Position numbers and translations under genes: made by a program
Assembly: GCF_020709055.1 (NCBI RefSeq)
Contig: NZ_JAJFCK010000060.1
Coordinates: forward strand, 1 to 10,650
Source of the DNA: Ruminococcus callidus
GTDB lineage: Bacteria; Bacillota; Clostridia; Oscillospirales; Ruminococcaceae
Direction of reading: 5' to 3'
Length of the DNA stretch: 10,650 nt
Part shown: one piece after another, positions 1 through 5,627 of the stretch
How the letters are laid out: each line of letters starts with the position of its first letter
Position numbering within the stretch: position 1 is the first letter of the stretch
The notes under the pieces: generated by a model
The model's input: only the letters and a program-made list of their open reading frames with translations
The model's database searches: none
What the model was told of the DNA's origin: nothing

Positions 1-49
1 TTCACAATTAGCGATTTTTATCCCCCCACCGGCAGCATTTCAGACACAA
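1..49. other. Short non-coding edge after the HNH gene
   Basis: These bases follow the HNH stop codon and reach the window edge. There is no convincing start codon with a ribosome-binding site. A run of six C residues at 22-27 (G on the transcribed sense) stands out beside an AT-rich stretch. In cos-type phages this is where the cos site or the small terminase gene begins, but nothing here proves either. Confidence 0.3.
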
Positions 50-400
50 TCAATACCGATAGACGGGATTTCGGTCTTCCGTCCACGTCTTGCGGTCATG
101 GCAGGGCTTGCATAACGCCTGCCAGTTGCTTTCATCCCACATCAGGTGCGGATCACCACGGTGAGGAATGATATGGTCGACCACAGTCGCTGCCGTGAAC
201 CGTCCCTGTGCTTTGCAACGTACACACAAAGGATGCCGGCGGAGGTACGCCTTGCTGAGCCTCTGCCACCTGCTGCCGTAGCCACGCTTGGCGGCAGACG
301 GTCGGTCTGGGTGCAAGGGCTGATGCTCTGCACAATACAAACCGTCTGTCAGATTGGGACAGCCGGGGTGCTTGCAGGGCTTCTTACATTTCTTCGGCAT
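50..400 (-). CDS. Phage HNH endonuclease
   Basis: Predicted 116-residue HNH nuclease that cuts DNA with a single metal ion in a beta-beta-alpha fold. The core is visible: C59xxC62 and C97xxC100 form the structural zinc site, D75-H76 start the HNH motif, N92 is the middle residue, and H101 follows the last cysteine. A second cysteine cluster near the N-terminus (C5, C9, C14, C23, H26) suggests an extra zinc knuckle. The ATG at 400 is chosen because GGAGGTGA lies just upstream; an in-frame TTG at 421 lacks a ribosome-binding site. In HK97-like phages this gene normally lies just before the small terminase gene and its product assists cos cleavage and packaging; here that neighbour would be off the left edge. 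Its own promoter and a terminator-like hairpin lie immediately upstream. The family call is firm; the packaging role is inferred from context. Confidence 0.93.
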   Translation of the reverse strand: MPKKCKKPCKHPGCPNLTDGLYCAEHQPLHPDRPSAAKRGYGSRWQRLSKAYLRRHPLCVRCKAQGRFTAATVVDHIIPHRGDPHLMWDESNWQALCKPCHDRKTWTEDRNPVYRY

Positions 401-419
401 AAGGTTCACCTCCGGATAC

Positions 420-451
420 AAAAAGCCGCCTCGGATGATTCCATGGCGGCT
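420..451 (-). terminator. Intrinsic terminator or leader hairpin before the HNH gene
   Basis: AGCCGCC (424-430) pairs perfectly with GGCGGCT (445-451), and an inner GGA/TCC pair (433-435 with 440-442) extends the stem around a 4-nt loop. On the minus strand the stem is followed by five T residues (424-420, the first closing the stem), the form of a Rho-independent terminator. It lies after the DUF1492 gene and could end early transcription. It is also downstream of the promoter at 477-505 and only about 20 bp before the HNH start, so it may instead act as an attenuator in the late leader. Confidence 0.75.
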
Positions 452-476
452 CTCGTTTTATTCTTTGCTATGATAC

Positions 477-505
477 AGTATAGCATACCATAAAGCTCTT
501 ATCAA
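477..505 (-). promoter_or_regulatory. Sigma-A-like promoter, candidate late promoter
   Basis: On the minus strand, TTGATA (505-500) is followed by a 17-bp spacer and TATACT (482-477), with TG at 485-484 giving an extended -10 element (TGCTATACT). Five of six bases match consensus in each box and the spacing is ideal. It lies just after the DUF1492 gene and reads toward the HNH gene, with a start expected near 470. By analogy with RinA/ArpU-controlled phages it is a good candidate for the late (packaging and structural) promoter. Confidence 0.7.
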
Positions 506-530
506 GTCTTATGAACTCTGATGAACTCTT
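501..530. repeat. Three 10-bp tandem repeats at the late promoter
   Basis: Plus-strand units are ATCAAGTCTT (501-510), ATGAACTCTG (511-520) and ATGAACTCTT (521-530). The last two differ by one base and the first differs from the third by two. A weaker fourth unit may occupy 490-500. The 10-bp period puts every copy on the same face of the helix. The array covers the last codons of the DUF1492 gene and runs into the -35 box, a position suited to activator binding. Confidence 0.6.
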
Positions 531-922
531 AACTTTTCAAGTGCTTTATTGTGGAGGTAGTAAATATGCTGTACGCTATAGTCTAATTCACTTGCCACCA
601 CTTTCCATGGCTTAAACTCTAGATACCGTTTTGTAAGAAGATCACGGGCATCTGCATCTGCGACCTTCTGAATCTGTTTCCACATTTCATGCATCAAATG
701 TTGAAGTTCCATTTTGGTTTCTTCGATTTCCTCTTCCAATGACAAAATTTTTTCTACAGCAATTTCCATCTTGTGTGGTTCTGGAGAAACTGTTTTAGGG
801 GAATCTCCACCTTTTCCACCCATACCCTCAGCAGATTGTCGTATGCAATCGATCTCATGCTCTTTCCGAAAGATTCGGTGTCGGAGGCGTTCTGCCTCTT
901 CCATGTATGCTTTTAGATTCAT
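509..922 (-). CDS. DUF1492 sigma-70 region 4-like late regulator
   Basis: This 137-residue protein matches the DUF1492/ArpU/RinA-like group of phage regulators. The N-terminal half (about 1-85) is charged and helical, likely coiled coil, broken by a Gly/Pro-rich linker near 33-50. The C-terminal third (about 92-131) has the sigma region 4 layout: a 'LLTKRYLEFKPWKVVASEL' helix pair followed by a recognition helix around 115-131. The start ATG overlaps the SNF2 stop codon in an ATGA arrangement, with GGGAGG just upstream, so translation is probably coupled. Members of this group sit before the terminase region and several (for example RinA) activate late transcription. A strong promoter with tandem repeats lies directly downstream and is the likely target. 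The family is well supported; the target is inference. Confidence 0.88.
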   Translation of the reverse strand: MNLKAYMEEAERLRHRIFRKEHEIDCIRQSAEGMGGKGGDSPKTVSPEPHKMEIAVEKILSLEEEIEETKMELQHLMHEMWKQIQKVADADARDLLTKRYLEFKPWKVVASELDYSVQHIYYLHNKALEKLRVHQSS

Positions 923-2283
923 TCATTTTCCTCCCTCACAATTTCAGCACGCACAGCAGTCATCAAAGCGGTCTGGGTTTGTTCTTTCTGGGTCAGGGCT
1001 TTCAGGATACGTTCGTCAATCGTACATTTGGTGATGAGATGTTGAATGACAACCGTTTCGGATTGCTGCCCCTGCCGCCACAGTCTGGCGTTGGTCTGCT
1101 GGTAGAGTTCTAAACTCCATGTCAGTCCAAACCAAATCAGGTGAGAACCGCCTGCCTGTAAGTTCAAGCCATGCCCAGCAGCGGCTGGGTGCAGCAGACC
1201 AACTTGCAGCTTTCCGGCATTCCAGTTCTGGATACTGTCGGAGGACTGGATTTCCTGATAGGAAACCTTCAGCTTTCGCAATCGCTCTTGAATCCGCTTC
1301 AAATCATGCTTGAACCAATACGCCACCAGAATGGGTTTGCCGTTGGCCGCCTCTATCAAGTCCTCCAGTGCATCCAGCTTTCGGCTGTGAATAGGAATCA
1401 CCGCTTCGGTATCGTCATACACTGCACCATTCGCCAGCTGGGAAAGTTTGTTGGACAGACTTGCAGCGTTGGCGGCGGTGATCTCAGTGTCCTGCATCTC
1501 CAGAATCAATTCGGACTTGAACCGCTTGTAGGTTTCTTGCTCCGTGTCGGACAGCTGCACGGGATATTCGTTGGAAATTAATTCCGGCATGTGCAGGTGG
1601 TCGAGGGCTTTCATCGAAACAGTAATGTCCGATATTTTTTCGTAGATCCGTTCTTCGGCATCGGGCAGGGGTTTGTAGGAATACACGATATATCCGTTCT
1701 GCTTGTCTGGCTTGAAGTAGGCATTCCGATACTGCCCGATGAATCTGCCGAGCCGCTGCCCCATATCCAGCAGACGAAATTCCGCCCATAAATCCATCAA
1801 GCCGTTGCTGGCAGGCGTTCCTGTCAGCCCTACGATGCGTTTCACATTCGGTCGAACTTTCATCAGGGCCTTGAAGCGTTTGCTCTGGTGGCTCTTGAAG
1901 CTCGACAGTTCGTCAATCACCACCATGTCGTAATCAAACTTCGTGTTGTTGACGAGCCAGTCCACATTTTCCCGGTTGATGATGTAGAGGTCTGCAGGAG
2001 CGTTCAAGGCGGCAAGGCGTTCTTCCTCTGTGCCGACCGCTACGCTGTATCGCAAATCCTTGAGGTGCTCCCACTTTTCAATCTCCGCCGCCCACGTATC
2101 CCGTGCAACTCGCAACGGTGCAATAATCAAAACTTTTCTGACCGCAAACAGGTCAAACATCAAATTGTGGATTGCAGTCAGGGTTGTAATCGTCTTACCA
2201 AGTCCCATATCCAGAAAGAGTGCTGCGATTGGATGTTCCTCAATGAATTGAACAGCATATTTCTGATAATCATGCAGTTCCAT
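919..2283 (-). CDS. SNF2-family DEAD-like helicase/translocase
   Basis: This 454-residue SF2 ATPase of the phage SNF2 type couples ATP hydrolysis to movement on double-stranded DNA. Motifs appear in order: a Q-motif-like LHDYQ at 3-7, Walker A DMGLGKT at 25-31, motif II DELS at 124-127, motif III TGTP at 154-157, and motif VI QTNARLWRQGQ at 396-406 carrying the arginine finger. Both RecA-like lobes are therefore present and intact. The ATG at 2283 follows GGAGGTGA and lies inside the last 14 bp of the VRR-NUC gene; its stop overlaps the DUF1492 start. The tight pairing with a VRR-NUC nuclease is common in Firmicutes phages and suggests the two remodel and cut branched replication or recombination intermediates. 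The specific substrate is not known from sequence. Confidence 0.95.
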   Translation of the reverse strand: MELHDYQKYAVQFIEEHPIAALFLDMGLGKTITTLTAIHNLMFDLFAVRKVLIIAPLRVARDTWAAEIEKWEHLKDLRYSVAVGTEEERLAALNAPADLYIINRENVDWLVNNTKFDYDMVVIDELSSFKSHQSKRFKALMKVRPNVKRIVGLTGTPASNGLMDLWAEFRLLDMGQRLGRFIGQYRNAYFKPDKQNGYIVYSYKPLPDAEERIYEKISDITVSMKALDHLHMPELISNEYPVQLSDTEQETYKRFKSELILEMQDTEITAANAASLSNKLSQLANGAVYDDTEAVIPIHSRKLDALEDLIEAANGKPILVAYWFKHDLKRIQERLRKLKVSYQEIQSSDSIQNWNAGKLQVGLLHPAAAGHGLNLQAGGSHLIWFGLTWSLELYQQTNARLWRQGQQSETVVIQHLITKCTIDERILKALTQKEQTQTALMTAVRAEIVREENE

Positions 2284-2560
2284 CGCTTTTCACCTCCAAG
2301 ATGATTTTTTCGATGTCCTCACAAGCATCCAAGACGTAAACCAGAAAACCCAATCGCCTCAGAAGTTTATGCCGGGAAAGTTGAAGCGGTCTGGGTTTCT
2401 CTCCGGGTGCTTTCACTTCCACAAATGCAATTCTACCGCCGGGCATCAATACGATGCGGTCTGGAACGCCTGCCGTTCCGGGAGACGTGAATTTCCAACA
2501 CACACCGCCATTTTGCTTTACTGCCTTTGTGAGTTTTTCTTCAATTATTTTTTCTCGCAT
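2270..2560 (-). CDS. VRR-NUC domain nuclease
   Basis: This small stand-alone VRR-NUC protein of 96 residues is a PD-(D/E)XK nuclease related to the FAN1 nuclease domain and to phage Holliday-junction or flap nucleases. The catalytic pattern is clear: D34 in GVPDRIVL, then E48-V-K50 in AFVEVKAPGE, and Q60 downstream. It is about the normal size for the stand-alone phage form and looks complete. The ATG at 2560 is preferred because GGGAG sits 6 bases upstream; the longer open frame begins at a TTG (2611) without a ribosome-binding site and would extend into the repeat-rich gap. It overlaps the helicase gene by 14 bp, so the two are probably translated together and may act on the same structures. 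The substrate is inferred from the family. Confidence 0.92.
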   Translation of the reverse strand: MREKIIEEKLTKAVKQNGGVCWKFTSPGTAGVPDRIVLMPGGRIAFVEVKAPGEKPRPLQLSRHKLLRRLGFLVYVLDACEDIEKIILEVKSDGTA

Positions 2561-2580
2561 GGATTCTCCCTGTTTTTCGA

Positions 2581-2691
2581 GAAAATGGAGGTCATAGGAA
2601 GTCAAATACAAACCTTATATATAGAGAAAAATTTTACTTTTTTTCTCGCCTGCGTAAAGTCTGTATATGAGTTCCTATGACTTCCACTTTC
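2581..2691. repeat. 20-bp inverted repeat flanking the AT-rich stretch
   Basis: The left arm at 2581-2600 and the right arm at 2672-2691 are inverted copies matching at 18 of 20 positions. They enclose about 70 bp that includes the AT-rich run. The outer part of each arm is a copy of the AAAGTGGAAGTC element and the inner part adds ATAGGAA. The loop is too long for a terminator and no U-tract follows, so paired protein-binding sites are more likely than an RNA hairpin. Confidence 0.6.
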
Positions 2692-2718
2692 CCTATATTT
2701 CGGTGTTTTTTGACCTTA

Positions 2719-2750
2719 AAAGTGGAAGTCGATTTTATAAAGTGGAAGTC
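2719..2750 (+). repeat. Two exact direct 12-bp repeats, iteron-like
   Basis: AAAGTGGAAGTC occurs at 2719-2730 and again at 2739-2750, identical over 12 bases and spaced 20 bp start to start, close to two helical turns. The pair lies just beyond the stop codon of the primase-helicase gene. Phased identical copies are typical of initiator- or regulator-binding iterons. Confidence 0.65.
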
Positions 2751-2762
2751 AAAAACATACTT

Positions 2763-4985
2763 TTAGTCAAGAAAATCGAATTTGATGCAAAGTCCCATAA
2801 TCACATTACACTGTGTTGTTCTCTTACGTTTGTACCCAGCCTGTTCCAAAGCAGAATAGAAATCTGATGTGCTGCGAACAAACTCACCATTTTCAAGACA
2901 GTATTCACGATAGTGCCGATATAGTTCTCCGGACTTTTCCTGATAGCTTTTATCCACTTCACAACACTCATTGATGAAATTGCCAAGCCAGTCATTGCCT
3001 TCCCGATAGGCTCCAATTGCATCAAGAACACACTGCGGTCTGTTGATCTGATAGTTTGCCGCAATGACCTTTCTTGCACCTTCAATCAGCCAGGAAAGCA
3101 CCGCACCGCCAGCGTGATCGACCAAGTGCTGTGTGTAGTTTTTGATGTCCTTAGAGCCTTGAATTTTTGCGTGAAACGGAATGACAATCAATCTTCTCCA
3201 CGTTCCATCATCCGATGCACCAACCTTTGGAAGATGATTGGTATACAGCACCAAAGTGTGAGAGGGTTCAAAGTGGAACGGTGCTTTGAATTTCTTTTCG
3301 GCAAAGATCGGGTCGGTGGAACAAAGCTGCTTGACGACACTGGTATTCAGCCGCATCCCTTCCTGCAATTCTGCCGCAATAATCATTCTTTTGCCCTTAA
3401 GTTCCGCCATTTCCGGCTTGACATTACGCTTGCAATTGACGGTCAGTGCATCTGCTGAAATGTTGCCACTGTAACTGCCGAGAACCTTGTAAATGACATT
3501 CCAGAACGTACTCTTGCCGTTACGTCCGTCACCGTAGGCAATAATCATCGCCTCCAAATACACCTTGCCCACAATGCAAAGTCCGCAAATCATCTGCACA
3601 TAGTCAATCAGGCTCTGGTCGCCGCAGAAGAACAGCTGTAAGGCAGCCTCCCACAAATCCTTACCGGTATCACTTGGAACGACCGCCGTCACTTTCGTTA
3701 AGAGGTCAGCAGGATCTGTAGGCTTCCAGCCATTCAATCCTTCGGGCAGATAGTAAGTGCCTCCGGGGGTATTTAAAAGCATCGGATTGCTGTCAAGGGC
3801 TTCGGGATTGTGGAGAACCAGAGGCTTTGCAGCATCCAGTGCATTGGTCATACTGCGAACATGGCGATATTTCATGACAAACGCCTTGAAAGTAGCATAG
3901 TACTGATACTCCCTGTATGCGGCGGTCTGTTCCTCGTCCAGACTATCCCGAAACTTTTTGCCGCCGTTGATTGCTGCATTTCTTGCAACACCAAGGCTTT
4001 CCAGTTTTAGAAGTGACGCTTCCACCTGCTTTTCCGCCTCTGCCAACTGTACGTCTGTATGTTCGATCATGGCAAGGGTGACAGCGTGTTCTGACTCCTC
4101 CCAATAGGTTCCGTTGTAGCGAAGATAATCGGTCGCAATAGTAAACGCCACCTCATCTGAAAAGCCTTCTACAAATGTGCGAGCCTCTCCAACGTCCGAA
4201 AAATCATCGGGAATCAGGGACTGTTTGCCGTATGCTTCAGGAGAAATATATCCTTCCTGCGAGGTTACTTTTTTTCCGAATTTGCAGGCACTGTGCCAGA
4301 TTGCTTCCAGTTCTTCATCCGGAAGCGGTGGTTCGCATTCGGCTGCTTTTTCCAGGAACTTCTGATAACTTTCCTCAGTCACACCAAAACGCTTGACCAG
4401 TTTTCCAGCCATGCGAGACATTGTGCTGTTTCGCTGTCCCTGCGGAATGTTACGATTTGACTTCATCAGTGTAAGCCAATCCTCAATGGAAAGACTGCCT
4501 TCATGCCATACAACATCACTCGGACAGCCAAAAAGAAAACGTGAGGCATCCAGTGCATTGCCGTCGAAGAACGGCAGTTCCTTATGGATTTTCTGCTTTA
4601 TCGCCTTATGAGAATTTGCATCGTTGCAGGGTGCTGTCGGAAAAAATACATGAAAACGTGGTCTTGCGGATTTATTCCCTTTCGCCAGCATATGATGACG
4701 GCTGTAGGTTACTGCAAATGCAACATCACTGAGGAAACTTGCCAGTTTTTCCTGTGTGATCCAGTCTTTCGGGTCATCTGAATGGTCGTTGTCACAATCC
4801 ATGGGTACTACATCAGACAGCAGGAAATTAGCGTCACTGCGGGCAAAATTCTCATACTGAGCACAGACATGATCGTAGACAACGGCTTTTTTCAAATCCG
4901 CTTCTGAAGTAATGATCTTTTGGTTGGGATAAAGGATATTCTTTTCATTGCCGGTACAGTTTGCTGTATAGAGCGTAAATTTCAT
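2763..4985 (-). CDS. Primase-helicase: AEP PrimPol, PriCT and D5/SF3 helicase
   Basis: This 740-residue replication protein joins a primase to a hexameric helicase. The N-terminal archaeo-eukaryotic primase domain shows the metal site D63-C-D65, a histidine motif around SRHH 95-98 with PRFHVFFP 109-116, and D146 near ASRF. A PriCT-like segment follows (about 182-236, GQRNSTMSRMAG to EAIWHSACKF). After a linker comes the D5_N region and then an SF3 ATPase: Walker A GDGRNGKST 485-493, Walker B around RMIIAAEL 533-540, sensor YTNHLP 581-586 and R597-R598 as the likely arginine finger. The C-terminus resembles a winged helix. The ATG at 4985 overlaps the previous stop as ATGA and follows GGAGG; a longer frame from 5105 lies in the upstream gene. 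All key residues are intact. It probably opens and primes the replication fork and may recognise the repeats just downstream of its gene. Confidence 0.95.
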   Translation of the reverse strand: MKFTLYTANCTGNEKNILYPNQKIITSEADLKKAVVYDHVCAQYENFARSDANFLLSDVVPMDCDNDHSDDPKDWITQEKLASFLSDVAFAVTYSRHHMLAKGNKSARPRFHVFFPTAPCNDANSHKAIKQKIHKELPFFDGNALDASRFLFGCPSDVVWHEGSLSIEDWLTLMKSNRNIPQGQRNSTMSRMAGKLVKRFGVTEESYQKFLEKAAECEPPLPDEELEAIWHSACKFGKKVTSQEGYISPEAYGKQSLIPDDFSDVGEARTFVEGFSDEVAFTIATDYLRYNGTYWEESEHAVTLAMIEHTDVQLAEAEKQVEASLLKLESLGVARNAAINGGKKFRDSLDEEQTAAYREYQYYATFKAFVMKYRHVRSMTNALDAAKPLVLHNPEALDSNPMLLNTPGGTYYLPEGLNGWKPTDPADLLTKVTAVVPSDTGKDLWEAALQLFFCGDQSLIDYVQMICGLCIVGKVYLEAMIIAYGDGRNGKSTFWNVIYKVLGSYSGNISADALTVNCKRNVKPEMAELKGKRMIIAAELQEGMRLNTSVVKQLCSTDPIFAEKKFKAPFHFEPSHTLVLYTNHLPKVGASDDGTWRRLIVIPFHAKIQGSKDIKNYTQHLVDHAGGAVLSWLIEGARKVIAANYQINRPQCVLDAIGAYREGNDWLGNFINECCEVDKSYQEKSGELYRHYREYCLENGEFVRSTSDFYSALEQAGYKRKRTTQCNVIMGLCIKFDFLD

Positions 4986-5410
4986 TCTATTTCCTCCAGT
5001 TCTTCTGTAAAATACCGAATGGTCATATGCCGCCGCTTCGCCCATTTGATCTCCTGCTGCATCCCCTCCGACCGCACAGAACCAAACACCCACAGCTGGG
5101 CACACTTTGACAGCAGTACCAAATTCATGAACATCGCTGTCTGACGATCTTCGCCCAGACTGTCATCCATGAACTGTGGAAACAGCAAATGGGGAGCGAT
5201 AGGGACATAGTGGGTATCTACCGCAAAGCGGCTGTATCGTCTGGCGTTTTCGATATTGTCGTTGATGCAGCCGTAGGAATAGGGAGAACAAATGTATACC
5301 AGCGGTCGATAAGCGGCAGCCTTTTTCGCCCTGCGTTCCTCTCGTTCAATACGGCTCAGTGCCTCATAAGCAGTGAGGTCGATGTATCCCTCAGCGTTAT
5401 ACAGATTCAT
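4982..5410 (-). CDS. Nucleoside 2-deoxyribosyltransferase-like protein (DUF4406/DUF7768 type)
   Basis: This 142-residue protein has the Rossmann-like core of the nucleoside 2-deoxyribosyltransferase superfamily. Visible marks are VYICSPYSYG (38-47), the segment HYVPIAPHLLFPQFMDD (67-83), LWVFG (106-110) and SEGMQQEIKWAKRRH (114-128), where E115 sits in the usual helix. The first 30 or so residues (NAEGYIDLTAYEAL, then a charged helix) form an extension often seen in phage copies. The start at 5410 follows AAAGGAG and lies within the last 14 bp of the zinc-ribbon gene; the end overlaps the primase start by 4 bp. Such proteins are frequent in phage replication operons and are thought to act on nucleosides or nucleotides, but activity is unproven for this subfamily. 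Confidence 0.8.
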   Translation of the reverse strand: MNLYNAEGYIDLTAYEALSRIEREERRAKKAAAYRPLVYICSPYSYGCINDNIENARRYSRFAVDTHYVPIAPHLLFPQFMDDSLGEDRQTAMFMNLVLLSKCAQLWVFGSVRSEGMQQEIKWAKRRHMTIRYFTEELEEIE

Positions 5411-5615
5411 GCAGTGCTCCTTTCAGCCGTTTCTGTGTGCAGGCATCGCAGTAAACAGCACTGCTGAAAATATCAAAGTTTTCTGCTGTCCAGAAGATAC
5501 TCAGATCAACCGGCACTTCTGCACTGCACTGCGGGCAGCGGCAGTATACGTTTTCATTGTTGATCTCCACGGAGATACTGGTGGTGTCATTCAGATTTTC
5601 TTTGATGTAAAACAT
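5397..5615 (-). CDS. Small zinc-ribbon protein
   Basis: This 72-residue protein has two cysteine pairs, C27xxC30 and C56xxC59 (with an extra C25), spaced as in a zinc ribbon. I recognise no named family. The start is well supported: AGGAGG lies about 8 bases before the ATG at 5615. The gene begins 12 bp after the polymerase stop and overlaps the next gene by 14 bp, so it is part of the operon. Small zinc-ribbon proteins at this position may bind nucleic acid or a replication partner, but nothing in the sequence shows which. Confidence 0.75.
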   Translation of the reverse strand: MFYIKENLNDTTSISVEINNENVYCRCPQCSAEVPVDLSIFWTAENFDIFSSAVYCDACTQKRLKGALHESV

Positions 5616-5627
5616 ATGGAATCCTCC

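Larger units (their letters stand above)
2561..2762. other. Repeat-bearing intergenic region, candidate replication origin
   Basis: This is the only gap over 110 bp inside an otherwise tightly packed operon, and no credible gene lies in it. It contains copies of the 12-mer AAAGTGGAAGTC (exact at 2719-2730 and 2739-2750, exact but inverted at 2679-2690, two mismatches at 2582-2593). It also has an AT-rich stretch (2604-2644, 35 of 41 bases A or T). Iterons beside a melting region, next to the primase-helicase gene, is the usual layout of a phage origin. A regulator-binding region is the main alternative. Function is inference. Confidence 0.45.

Noticed and set aside
2710..2741. Possible plus-strand promoter (TTGACC and TATAAA) antisense to the primase gene
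   Set aside because: The spacer is 20 bp, too long for a normal promoter, and no plus-strand gene follows.
2582..2750. Possible CRISPR array from the repeated 12-mers
   Set aside because: Repeats are too short, too few, of mixed orientation and unevenly spaced; no cas genes are nearby. The Cas4-like DUF2800 protein belongs to the phage module.
4986..5105. Forty-residue N-terminal extension of the primase-helicase
   Set aside because: It lies wholly inside the preceding gene in another frame; GGAGG and the ATGA overlap point to the ATG at 4985.
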